64,000 nt of DNA from Streptomyces sp. NBC_01298 (GCF_035978755.1 NZ_CP108414.1:7874001-7938000); one strand, 5' to 3'. Positions 17,190-25,190 are shown, numbered from the stretch's first letter. Translations and numbers: made by a program. Notes: generated by a model not told the origin, from the sequence alone.

Positions 17190-19390
17190 GGCGACGGGTT
17201 CCTTCCGTCCAGATGGGCCAGGACTGCTTGTCCGGTGAGGGGTGCGCTGCGGCCGTCGGTCCCCTTGACCCACTGCTCCGCGCGGTGGCGCAGGAGCAGC
17301 AGGGTGCGCGGATCGGACGCGATCTCGCCGATCAGCAGGGCCAGTACGGCGCGTCCACGGGGGAAGTTCTCGACGAGCTGAGCCCATTCGGTCAGTGCCT
17401 CGTGCGCGAGCTCGAACAGCACGGATCCGATGGCCGCGCGCCACAACCCGGCTATTTCGCCTCGGAGTTCACCGTCGAACTCGGTGACGGCGAGCAGGGT
17501 GTGCCACAGCGCGGTGGTGCCCGTGTCCGGTTCCGCGGCGGGCCGGTGTTCGACGAGGTCCGAAGTGGCGCAGAGGAACGCCACGATGCCGGTCAGGCGG
17601 CGTTCGGTGCCGTGGAATCCGGAGATCCACTGGTCGAGCAGGTCCAGCGCGTCCCGCCGGTGCCGGCCGTCGTCGAACGCGATGTACTCGGTGATGCTCC
17701 GGCAGAGCGCCGCGATGACCGGGACCTCCTCCACCTCCGCGAGCTGGTGCATCCAGTCCCAGGTGCGATCGACGCCGTCGCGCTCGAAGACGACCCGCCA
17801 GGCGCGGGCGGCCGTCGCCTGGAACTCGGGTTCGCTCCGGCTCCAGGCCATCACCAGGTTGTAGGCCGCCTGTGCGTGTCCGCTCTCACGGGCGGCCACG
17901 CCCAGTGTGATCGCGGCGGCGTCGCGCAGCTCCGAGTCCTCGGACTCGGCCCAGGGCAGCAGGATCTCGGCCCGCACGGTCTCGAACGCGTGCTCGGCGA
18001 GCACTCCGGCGGTGACGGCCGCGCGTACGCCCACCGTGGAGAGCGGGCCTCCGGCGGAGTCCCGCAGCCATTCGGGCAGGGCCGTACGCATCTCGTCGTA
18101 CTCGTTCCACACGTGCTCCAGCACCTTGAGCGCGGTCTCGGGATCCTGGAACCGGACCACCTTGCCGCGGGCTCCGCCGTGCCGCGTGGAGACCTCGGAT
18201 TCGACGAGCGCGCCGTCGACGGTGGCGAGCCGGGCGGTCCGGGTGCCGCCGAGGGCGGTGCCGCGAGGACGGTCGGGATTGTCCGGGCTCTCCTCGGTCT
18301 GGAGCCTGTCCTCCAGGTCCCGGGCGAGTGCGGCGACGATCTCGTACGCCTCGCCGCCGAAGACGGAGACCGCGACGGCCAGGCACTGCTCGGTCAGCTG
18401 AGGCATGCGCTCCAGCCAGGTGGCCAGGTCCTGGCCGCTCCGCCGTTCCCGTCGTTCCCGTCGTTCCCGGACCCTGGCGGCGATGTCCTCGTCGGGCAGG
18501 GCGGACGCGGCGTCCGCGATCTCCCGTCCCAGCTCGGCGGCGACCGTCAGGTGTGTGCCGTCGAGTTCGTCCAGGAGCTCGGCGATGTCGGGACGGGCCA
18601 GGATCCGGCGGCCGCGGGCGGTGGCCGCCAGTCCCAGGTGCCACAGGCAGTGGGACTCGGCGACGGCCGGTCCGTGGGCGGTGTCGCCCAGCCCGACGGC
18701 ATCGCGCAGCACCTCGTGGTCGGGGACGTGCGTGTGCTCTCCGAGGGTGATGACGAGCCGGCAGTTCCGGGCGCGCAACTGGGCTTCAAGGCGGCGCAGT
18801 TCGAAGGCGCTGAGCCGATCGGCCGAGGACTGGGGCAGGTCGGCGAGGACCAGTCCGGCGCCCTCGGCGAGATCGGCCGCCTCGACGCGCCACAGCTCCG
18901 TTTCGCCGGAGACCATCAACAGGACGCGGTGGCCCAGCTGGTCGAGCGAGGCGAGGGCCGCGGCGGCCTTGCCCGAGCCCGAGCCCGCACGCAGCAGGAG
19001 GAGGGAACGGTTGCGGACGGCGGAGACGAGGGGATCGAAGCCCGCGGGGCGGACGAAGGCGCTGCGCACCTCGTCCAGGGCCTCGTCGGAGAGCCGGTAG
19101 GAGCGTAGTGCGGCTCCTTCGGGCGACAGGTTGTACACGTTGTTGTCGCCGCCGAACACCTGGGTGGCCTGCACGCGCAGGCTGTTGACGGCGTCGCGTT
19201 CGGCATCGAGGCGTTCGCCGGAGGCCCCCCGGGTGCCGCGCAGCCCGGAGAGTCCCTCGCGCAGACCGTGGCGGGCGTCGCCGGCCGCCGCGTCCCCGCC
19301 GCCGGGTGCCGGTGCGGGGGCCGCGACCGGGGCCGCGGCCCGGGGAGCGGCTGGGGGAGCGGCCGGGGGGGCCGCCGCTTCGTTTCCCAT
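17186..19390 (-). CDS. STAND-like P-loop NTPase with N-terminal amyloid-like motif and helical repeats
   Basis: The 734-residue protein begins with an Ala/Pro-rich leader, then a short motif QVFGGDNNVYNLS (about 77-89), then a degenerate Walker A (AGSGSGKAAA, 135-144; Ala replaces the usual Ser/Thr after Lys), a strand RNCRLVITLGEH in the place of a sensor, and a long C-terminal alpha-helical array that looks like HEAT/TPR repeats. This layout fits NLR-like STAND NTPases. The 13-residue motif is shared with the C-terminal region of the upstream cyclase. ATG 19390 overlaps the cyclase stop by one base and has AGGGG about 6 nt upstream; GTG 19393 is also possible. The NTPase may be regulated without hydrolysis, given the altered Walker A. 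Confidence 0.7.
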   Translation of the reverse strand: MGNEAAAPPAAPPAAPRAAAPVAAPAPAPGGGDAAAGDARHGLREGLSGLRGTRGASGERLDAERDAVNSLRVQATQVFGGDNNVYNLSPEGAALRSYRLSDEALDEVRSAFVRPAGFDPLVSAVRNRSLLLLRAGSGSGKAAAALASLDQLGHRVLLMVSGETELWRVEAADLAEGAGLVLADLPQSSADRLSAFELRRLEAQLRARNCRLVITLGEHTHVPDHEVLRDAVGLGDTAHGPAVAESHCLWHLGLAATARGRRILARPDIAELLDELDGTHLTVAAELGREIADAASALPDEDIAARVRERRERRERRSGQDLATWLERMPQLTEQCLAVAVSVFGGEAYEIVAALARDLEDRLQTEESPDNPDRPRGTALGGTRTARLATVDGALVESEVSTRHGGARGKVVRFQDPETALKVLEHVWNEYDEMRTALPEWLRDSAGGPLSTVGVRAAVTAGVLAEHAFETVRAEILLPWAESEDSELRDAAAITLGVAARESGHAQAAYNLVMAWSRSEPEFQATAARAWRVVFERDGVDRTWDWMHQLAEVEEVPVIAALCRSITEYIAFDDGRHRRDALDLLDQWISGFHGTERRLTGIVAFLCATSDLVEHRPAAEPDTGTTALWHTLLAVTEFDGELRGEIAGLWRAAIGSVLFELAHEALTEWAQLVENFPRGRAVLALLIGEIASDPRTLLLLRHRAEQWVKGTDGRSAPLTGQAVLAHLDGRNPSP

Positions 19391-20271
19391 CACTCACCCC
19401 TGTCTTCGGTCTCAGCACGGCGGGGACCGCCGGAGCCGCCGGTCCCCGGTCCACCGGTGAACTCCCCTCCGGCGGCGTCCGGCAGGAGGTCGGCGAAGTT
19501 GAAGGTCTGCGGGCTGTGGACGTGCTGGTCCCCGCCGAAGACCTGGCCGACGCGTTCGAAGGTGGCCCCGGCGAACGGGCCGCCCGTGGCAGGGCCGCCC
19601 CCGGCAGGGCCGCCGCCCCCGGGCGCCCCACCCGGTGGGGGCCCGCCGTCGCCGGTCGAGGGCGGCTCGCCGTCGATGCCGGGCGGGACGCTGTAGCCGG
19701 GGACCCGGACCCAAGCGCGGGCCCCCTGGATCTCCTTGGCTTCGAAGGCCACCCGGCGGAAGGACTCCCGTACGACCGAGGGGTCGTCGTGCCGCACCAC
19801 CCGGCGGTACCACTCGTCCGAGACCGCGAGCGCGAGTCCGGAGCGGACCCCCTCGGCGAGCGCCGTCCGCAGCGGTGCGATGTCCGCGAGCCGGCAGGCC
19901 GTGTTCAGCTCCTCCCCGACCCAGCCGTGGCCGTCTGCGGCCACGTCGCCGTCGTGCAGGGCGACGCGCAACCGCATCGCGCCCTCGTCGCTGCTCAGCA
20001 CGGCGTGCTCGCGAAGGCGGTGGTGCAGCAGCTCGACGAAACGGCCCGTCAGGTCGGTCTTGTCGACATCGGCGGGCAGCAGCCAGAAGAAGCCGTCGCC
20101 CCGGTCGACGGGCGGCGGACCGCTCTCGTGGTCGATGCCTGCCTCGCGGAACGCGGAGTCCACGAGGGCGTAGAGGGCGGATCGCAGCCGGACCTGTACC
20201 GGATTGCGCCGCTTGCCGAACTTCTCGATGTCGACGACCAGGATGCAGTAGTGCTGGGACTTGGGTCTCAT
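19390..20271 (-). CDS. Class III nucleotidyl cyclase-like protein with C-terminal amyloid-like motif
   Basis: The 293-residue protein carries the cyclase homology fold in its first 190 residues. Metal Asp14 is in VVDIEKFG, Asp59 in DRGDG; a strand RVALHDGDV and GEELNTACRL (Asn123, Arg127) give the transition-state residues. The Lys and Asp that read adenine in adenylyl cyclases are replaced (Val and Gly by my alignment), so the base used cannot be predicted. A Gly/Pro linker leads to GQVFGGDQHVHSPQTFNF (242-259), matching the NTPase motif. ATG 20271 has GGAGC upstream. It heads the six-gene operon, with a 19-bp hairpin in its leader. Adjacent Crp and PycTM-type genes suggest it makes their cyclic nucleotide. 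Confidence 0.75.
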   Translation of the reverse strand: MRPKSQHYCILVVDIEKFGKRRNPVQVRLRSALYALVDSAFREAGIDHESGPPPVDRGDGFFWLLPADVDKTDLTGRFVELLHHRLREHAVLSSDEGAMRLRVALHDGDVAADGHGWVGEELNTACRLADIAPLRTALAEGVRSGLALAVSDEWYRRVVRHDDPSVVRESFRRVAFEAKEIQGARAWVRVPGYSVPPGIDGEPPSTGDGGPPPGGAPGGGGPAGGGPATGGPFAGATFERVGQVFGGDQHVHSPQTFNFADLLPDAAGGEFTGGPGTGGSGGPRRAETEDRGE

Positions 20272-20296
20272 GTGCTCCGTCCTTCTCTGTCCGTAC

Positions 20297-20343
20297 GGCG
20301 CCGCGGACGACCGGCCCCCCTCCTGCCGGTGGTCCGCGGCGCC
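20297..20343 (-). terminator. 19-bp stem-loop between crp-like gene and cyclase
   Basis: GGCGCCGCGGACGACCGGC at 20297-20315 pairs with 20325-20343 (one mismatch) around a 9-nt CCCCCTCCT loop. It lies 137-183 bp after the Crp stop and 26-72 bp before the cyclase start on the same strand. It could terminate the Crp transcript or act as a leader attenuator for the operon. Confidence 0.6.
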
Positions 20344-20479
20344 CACCGTCAGGTCTACGCGCCGTCGGCGGGGGCCACAGCGTCAGATGGCGCACAGGGC
20401 GCACGGGACGCACAGGATGCGACGGGCGTAGCAGGCGTTCCGTGCGTGCGGGGTGGCCCGCGGTGGGGGACCGGCCGGG

Positions 20480-21169
20480 TCACTCCTGTGACCGGAGCCG
20501 CATCCCCTGGAGATCGAGGACGAGGGTGCGCCCCCGGCTGGTGCTGACGAGGCCGGAGCTCTGCAACGCGCGCAGGCAACGCACCACCGATTCCCTGGAG
20601 ATGCCCGCGGCGCCCGCCAGCTCCTGCTGGTTCATCCTCACCTCGATGGCTCCCGGCGGTTCCGGTACGCCGACGCCGTGCCGCACGGCGGTTTCGAGGA
20701 GTACGCGCGCGAGCATCGCCGCGGCGGTCCGGGCCCCGTGCTCGGCGCGCAGGCCGTCGGAGTGGCGGAGCCGGGCGATGACGCTGCGCAGGACGGCCAG
20801 GGTGAGCGTGGCGTGCAGGCTCAGGACGCGCTGGAAGGCCTCGGCGCCGATGACCACGCCCTCGAGGCGTTCGAGCGCGGTGACCGTGGCGGAGCGCACG
20901 GTGCCGTCCAGGCAGGAGAGTTCACCGACGAGTTCGCCCGGTCCGCGCAGCGCCAGGACACTGGTGTACCCGTTGTCCGACTCCGCGGTGATCTTGGCGA
21001 GTCCGCTGATGACGAGGACGACGGAGTCGGGAGGTCCGCCCTCCCGCATGAGGCGGTCGTGGCGGTTCCATACGCGGACCCGGCCGGCTCCGCGAAGGAG
21101 CAGCAACTCGTCCGCCGTGAACGGCTCGTACGCTCCGGACCGGCCGTTTCCGGCTCCGTGTGGTGCCAC
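20480..21169 (-). CDS. Crp/Fnr-family cyclic-nucleotide-binding regulator
   Basis: The 229-residue protein has a cyclic-nucleotide-binding domain (about 16-120) whose phosphate cassette is intact: GELS at 82-85 and RSAT at 92-95 provide the Glu and Arg contacts. A dimer helix follows, then a Crp-type helix-turn-helix (NQQELAGAAGISRESVVRCLRAL, from 180). This predicts ligand-controlled DNA binding. GTG 21169 is chosen over the upstream TTG because GGGGGAGA precedes it with 5-6 nt spacing. The gene is divergent from the PycTM-like effector across a perfect palindrome, and lies 208 bp upstream of the cyclase gene. It probably senses the product of that cyclase and controls the locus. Confidence 0.9.
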   Translation of the reverse strand: MAPHGAGNGRSGAYEPFTADELLLLRGAGRVRVWNRHDRLMREGGPPDSVVLVISGLAKITAESDNGYTSVLALRGPGELVGELSCLDGTVRSATVTALERLEGVVIGAEAFQRVLSLHATLTLAVLRSVIARLRHSDGLRAEHGARTAAAMLARVLLETAVRHGVGVPEPPGAIEVRMNQQELAGAAGISRESVVRCLRALQSSGLVSTSRGRTLVLDLQGMRLRSQE

Positions 21170-21264
21170 TGGTTCTCCCCCCTCGGGCCCAGGCGCTCGA
21201 ACGGTAGTACGTGGATCGGGGGGTGGGCCGCTCAACCGCCCTTCTGAGTCGGCTGACGCAGATC

Positions 21265-21284
21265 ATTGCGCCGCGCGGCGCAAT
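21265..21284. promoter_or_regulatory. Perfect 20-bp palindrome ATTGCGCCGCGCGGCGCAAT
   Basis: The palindrome lies between the divergent Crp-like and PycTM-like genes, 40 bp before the effector start. GCAG and CTGC lie symmetrically just outside it. A symmetric 20-bp site is the size a Crp-family dimer covers, so it is a candidate Crp operator controlling both genes. Confidence 0.65.
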
Positions 21285-21323
21285 ACTGCGGCGTGGTACC
21301 GGACCTTCGGTGAGGAGAGGTAA

Positions 21324-21854
21324 ATGTCTGATCCAGCCCCGGTTTCGCCGCCGCCGCAGGCTCCTCCCCAATCGGCGCAGAACGCTACAGAGACGGCGTG
21401 GCGCGTCCACGCCGCGTTGATCGACTGGACCGGAAAAGTTGACGCGAAAGCGGCGTTCGCGCTGACCATCGAATCGGCCGTGCTGGCCCTGGCCGCGACC
21501 CTGTCGCGCCCCCTCGCCGACCTCGGCGGCAGCCGGCGCGCCGTCTTCCTCGCGGGTGGGGCGGTGGTCGCCGCGGCCGCGCTGTTCGCGATGGTCGCGG
21601 TCTTCCCCCGGATGAACGGGCGTACGGTGCGCCGCGTTTCAGCCGGTGACCTCGTCTACTTCGGCCACATCCGGCACTGGGATCCGGCCGAGCTCGCCCT
21701 CACCCTGAGGACGACGGACCCGCTCCCCGCCCTCAGCCGTCAGCTCGTCGCGATGGCACGGGTCGTGTGGCGCAAGCACCGCTGCGTGCAGGCGTCGTTG
21801 TGCGCCGCGGCGCTCGGGGCCGCGCTCCTCGCGGTGTCCGTGGCCGTTCCCTGA
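21324..21854 (+). CDS. Pycsar-type transmembrane effector (PycTM/DUF5706-like)
   Basis: The 176-residue membrane protein follows the PycTM pattern: a cytoplasmic helix with WTGKVDAKAAF (35-45, the D-x-K-A signature), two close membrane helices (about 43-62 and 72-95), FPRM after the second, VYFGHI (111-116), a helix with Q140 and K151 (SRQLVAMARVVWRKH) and a final membrane helix (157-174). In Pycsar systems such effectors are activated by a cyclic pyrimidine nucleotide and impair the membrane, halting phage spread. GAGGAGAGG precedes ATG 21324. It is divergent from a Crp-type gene, and a cyclase-like gene lies about 1 kb away. The family call is strong by pattern; the role in defence is inferred. 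Confidence 0.82.
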   Translation: MSDPAPVSPPPQAPPQSAQNATETAWRVHAALIDWTGKVDAKAAFALTIESAVLALAATLSRPLADLGGSRRAVFLAGGAVVAAAALFAMVAVFPRMNGRTVRRVSAGDLVYFGHIRHWDPAELALTLRTTDPLPALSRQLVAMARVVWRKHRCVQASLCAAALGAALLAVSVAVP

Positions 21855-21880
21855 GCCCCGCGAAGCCCGGGGCGCGGCCC

Positions 21881-22819
21881 TCAGGACAGCGCGCCGAGTC
21901 CCGGTCCGAACGCCACCAGCAGCGGGATCGCCGGAGCCAGGGTCGCCAGGGCCGTCAGCCGCATCCGGCGCACGGCCGACAGCCGGGGGGCGGCCGCCAG
22001 CAGCCGCCGGACCCGCTGGGGGACGTGTGCGTGCGGCGCGGGGGACGGGCCGAAGACCCCGCGGTCCTCGTTCAGGCCGATCAGGGCGAGGGCGGTGGTC
22101 AGGCGCCCGTACCGCCGCGAGGCCACGTCGTCGGCCGCCAGCTCCACCAGCCGGTGCATCTGCGCCTCGAACGCGGCGAAGACCGGGACCCGCGGGAACC
22201 CCCCGGACAGCGCCCGCGAGCAGTGCAGCAGCCAGTCGTGCCGGGCCGCCGCGTGCCCCTGCTCGTGGGCCAGTACGGCGTCCAGCTGACTCCCCTTGAG
22301 CCGGCCCAGCGCCGCCGTCGTGACCACCAGCTGCGGCAGCGGACCCGGCAGCCACCAGCTGTCGGGCCGCTGCCCCTCCAGTACCACGAGCCGCGCCCCG
22401 GTGGCCTGCTCGCCGGGCAACAGCGGTGCCCGCAGCAGCAGTTCGGCGCCCTGCGCACGCCGTCGGGCGCGGGCCCGCAGGATCTCCCGGGCCAGCATCG
22501 CCCCGGTCCACAGCCCGCCGCCGGCCAGCGCGACGGCGGTGCCCGCGGCCCAGAGCCCGCCCGCGGCGTCCAGCGCGTAGGCGTCGACCACGCCGTGCGG
22601 GGCCGGGGCGAACAGGCGGCCCCGCACGGCGTGCCAGGCGGCGGCCGCGCTCAGCAGCATCGACAGGGCGAAGCACAGGAGCACGGCGCCCACCACGCAC
22701 TGCCACGCCCAGAGGGCCACGACGGGCTCGCGCTCGGGCCATTCGGCCCGAGCCAGCAGGCGGGGTGCGAGCACCGCGGTCAGGGCGCCGAGCAGCAGGA
22801 GAACGGCGGGGACCATCAT
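21881..22819 (-). CDS. M56-family (BlaR1-like) membrane metallopeptidase
   Basis: The 312-residue integral membrane protein has several hydrophobic segments and a central zinc-protease motif HEQGH (AVLAHEQGHAAARHDWLLH), with a downstream Glu in LVELAADDVASRRYG as the likely third ligand. In BlaR1/MecR1 this domain cleaves a BlaI-type repressor, but there is no BlaI gene and no penicillin sensor domain here, so the substrate is unknown. The adjacent DUF5134 membrane gene upstream on the same strand is its usual partner in Streptomyces, as I recall. Start is ATG 22819 or the next ATG. It converges on the PycTM-like gene, 26 bp apart. Confidence 0.87.
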   Translation of the reverse strand: MMVPAVLLLLGALTAVLAPRLLARAEWPEREPVVALWAWQCVVGAVLLCFALSMLLSAAAAWHAVRGRLFAPAPHGVVDAYALDAAGGLWAAGTAVALAGGGLWTGAMLAREILRARARRRAQGAELLLRAPLLPGEQATGARLVVLEGQRPDSWWLPGPLPQLVVTTAALGRLKGSQLDAVLAHEQGHAAARHDWLLHCSRALSGGFPRVPVFAAFEAQMHRLVELAADDVASRRYGRLTTALALIGLNEDRGVFGPSPAPHAHVPQRVRRLLAAAPRLSAVRRMRLTALATLAPAIPLLVAFGPGLGALS

Positions 22820-22935
22820 GGGTCCAGCCTAGGAGCGTGCGACTACCTGCGGGTATGGTCCGGGCCAAGGGTGACGCAGGACACGTTTGGCCGTCCCGCT
22901 CCGTCCCCCTCCGTTCCGTCCGTGGCTCCGCGGCC

Positions 22936-23541
22936 TCACATCGTGAGCAGCATCGCCAACATGCCGATTCCCATGGCGAGTCGGCAGGCCCGGATCACTT
23001 CCGCCGGTCCGGCGGGAGCGCCGGCGCCGACCGCGCCGACCGCGGCACCCCCGGCACCCGTGGTGCCTGCGGCGCCCGAGGCGCCGACGGTGACCAGCCG
23101 GGCGCCGCCCAGCACCACGTACCCCGCGTAGTAGACGAGCAGCAGGCCGGTGAGCAGCGGCAGCCCGGCGCCCTGCCCGTGGGCGTGGCCCGAGGATCCC
23201 GGCGCCGCGCCCGCGCCCGTCCCGGCGGCCAGCGCCATGTAGACCATGGTCAGCGAGCCCACCAGATGGTGCGCGTGGTGCGGGCCCCCGCGCAGCAGCC
23301 ACAGGGCGTGCAGCGCCGCCCCGCAGAAGACCGCGCCCAGCACGGGCGCCTGCCAGCCGCCGCCCAGCCGCAGTGGCACCGCCATCAGGGCCATGCCGAA
23401 ACCCATCGCCGCCTCCCCGGCCGCCGCTCCGCCGCCGGCTCTCCCCGCGCGCCGCAGACAGTACGCCCCGCTCACCGCGCAGAGCAGGACGAGGAGCCAG
23501 GCGGAGACGGTGGTGGAGAGGGACGTGGCGGGACCGTGCAC
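22936..23541 (-). CDS. DUF5134-family membrane protein
   Basis: The 201-residue polytopic membrane protein has about six hydrophobic helices and a His cluster (GGPHHAHHLVG) in the middle that could bind metal, as well as HAHGQG. The layout matches DUF5134, a family of unknown function. GTG 23541 is preceded by GGGAGG. It is transcribed with the M56 peptidase gene 116 bp downstream, so the two may form a membrane complex; this is inference from gene order. Confidence 0.78.
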   Translation of the reverse strand: MHGPATSLSTTVSAWLLVLLCAVSGAYCLRRAGRAGGGAAAGEAAMGFGMALMAVPLRLGGGWQAPVLGAVFCGAALHALWLLRGGPHHAHHLVGSLTMVYMALAAGTGAGAAPGSSGHAHGQGAGLPLLTGLLLVYYAGYVVLGGARLVTVGASGAAGTTGAGGAAVGAVGAGAPAGPAEVIRACRLAMGIGMLAMLLTM

Positions 23542-23686
23542 GGCGGAACCTCCCGGTTCGTCGGCTTCACCGGAAGAGATGCCCCCTTCACACGGCCATC
23601 ACGCCGGGCGAGGTTAGGCTCTGTGCGACCACCGGAAGACGCATATCGCATGACCTCGCGTGACCCAGCGCAGAACGGAGCCCTCG

Positions 23687-24226
23687 ATGCCGAGCGCCGC
23701 CCCCCAGGCCTTGACCTACCGCAGTGCCGTGGAGGCGGACATCCCGGAGCTCGTGGAGCTCGTGGAATCGGCGTACCGGGGGGATGCGAGCCGCGGCGGC
23801 TGGACCACCGAGGCGGACTTCCTGGACGGACAGCGGACCGACGCCGAGGACGTGGCCCGGATCGTCGGCCACCCCGACGGCATGCTCCTCGTCGTGGAGC
23901 GTGCCGGCGAGATCGTTTCCTGCTGTCACCTCGAACACCGCGGTGACCACGTCTACTTCGGCATGTTCGCGGTCCGTCCCGGGCAGCAGGGCGGCGGGCT
24001 GGGCAAGGCGGTCATGCTGGAGGCCGAGCGCCGCGCGCGTGAGCAGTGGGCGGCCAAGGAGATGCGGATGACCGTGATCAACGTACGGGAGGAGCTCATC
24101 GCCTTCTACGTGCGCCGCGGTTACGAGCGCACCGGCGAGATGAGCCCCTTCCCCTACGGGGACGAGCGGTTCGGCGTTCCGCTCCGCGACGACCTGGCCT
24201 TCGAACTGCTGGTCAAGACGCTGTAG
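23687..24226 (+). CDS. GNAT-family N-acetyltransferase
   Basis: The 179-residue cytoplasmic enzyme would transfer an acetyl group from acetyl-CoA to an amine. The acetyl-CoA pyrophosphate loop is FAVRPGQQGGGLGKAV, and the conserved C-terminal FYVRRGYERTGE holds the usual Tyr acid. ATG 23687 is preferred over GTG 23660 because ACGGAG lies 6 nt upstream. It is a single gene; the substrate cannot be predicted. Confidence 0.92.
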   Translation: MPSAAPQALTYRSAVEADIPELVELVESAYRGDASRGGWTTEADFLDGQRTDAEDVARIVGHPDGMLLVVERAGEIVSCCHLEHRGDHVYFGMFAVRPGQQGGGLGKAVMLEAERRAREQWAAKEMRMTVINVREELIAFYVRRGYERTGEMSPFPYGDERFGVPLRDDLAFELLVKTL

Positions 24227-24305
24227 TCGCGGGGGCGGGGGCGGGGCCCACGGGACGGGCCGTCCGTGGGCCGACCGCCGTGCGTGCCGGTCTCGCTCCG
24301 GGGGG

Positions 24306-25007
24306 TCAGGCGGTGAAGCGGCCCGTGGAGCGGATCTCCGGGAAGTCGGTGAGCACGCCGTCGAGTTCGAGGGCCCGCGCGAGGCGCAGCCGCTCCAGCG
24401 TGTTGACCGTCCATCCCGTCACGCGCAGTCCGGCCTCGTGCGCCGCCTCCACGGTGTGCAGGGTGAGGTGGCCGATGTTCAGGGCCACCGTCTCCGCGCC
24501 GGCCAGCGCGGCCCGGGCGACGACCTCCGCGGCGTCCGCCGGGGTCTGGTTCGCGTAGAGCACGGTCCGTACGCCCGGCACCAGCCGGGCCGCCTCCACG
24601 AGCACCTCGTCGCGGAAGGAGGCCACTTCCACCCGGCCGGTCAGGTCGCGGCGCTGCAGCAGCTCCGCGAAGGTCCCGACGGCGGCGAGGTCGTGGACCT
24701 GGATCCGGAGCGGGGCGCGGACCGCGTCGAGGACCTCGTCCAGGACCGGCACGTGCTCGCCGTCCCCGGCGTCCAGTTCGCGCAGTTCGGCCAGGGTCAG
24801 GTCGGCCACGGCTCCCGAACCGTCGGTGGTCCGGTCGACCTCGGCGTCGTGCAGGACGACGAGGGCGCCGTCCTTGCTGAGCCGCACGTCCAGCGCGACG
24901 ACGTCCATGCCGGAGCGTTCCGCGCGGACGAACGAGCGCAGCGTGTTCTCCGGTTCGACACCCATGACCCCGCGGTGTCCGATGGTGAGGAAAGTCAAGG
25001 TTCTCAT
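24306..25007 (-). CDS. Glycerophosphodiester phosphodiesterase-like protein, with altered metal-site residues
   Basis: The 233-residue protein has a GDPD-type TIM barrel: GHRGVMGVEPENT at residues 9-21, KDGALVVLHDAEVDRTTDG, and the closing VTGWTVNTLERL and GVLTDFPE. Active enzymes split glycerophosphodiesters into glycerol 3-phosphate and an alcohol. Two expected acids are changed here: the E-x-D segment reads ALDV and the E-x-K segment reads IQVHD. Catalysis may therefore be weak or lost. ATG 25007 has GGAAGG almost touching it; TTG 24998 would have better spacing. No signal peptide is seen, so it is cytoplasmic. Confidence 0.82.
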   Translation of the reverse strand: MRTLTFLTIGHRGVMGVEPENTLRSFVRAERSGMDVVALDVRLSKDGALVVLHDAEVDRTTDGSGAVADLTLAELRELDAGDGEHVPVLDEVLDAVRAPLRIQVHDLAAVGTFAELLQRRDLTGRVEVASFRDEVLVEAARLVPGVRTVLYANQTPADAAEVVARAALAGAETVALNIGHLTLHTVEAAHEAGLRVTGWTVNTLERLRLARALELDGVLTDFPEIRSTGRFTA

Positions 25008-25190
25008 CCTTCCGTCGACGGCGGCTCCCCGCGCGGTCGCGGTGTCCCGACCGGCCGCGCGTGATGTGAGGCGCATGCTAGTGCGCCCCGCATGCGATGA
25101 AACCGCCTTTGCGGGGCCTCGGCAATGCCGTCCGGCCGCTCCCCGACGGGCCCGCCGGGGGTTGGGGAGCCCCCGGCGCGGCCCACGTGG

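Noticed and set aside
21881..22819. Beta-lactam sensing system (BlaR1/BlaI)
   Set aside because: The M56 domain is present, but there is no penicillin-binding sensor domain and no BlaI/MecI gene beside it.
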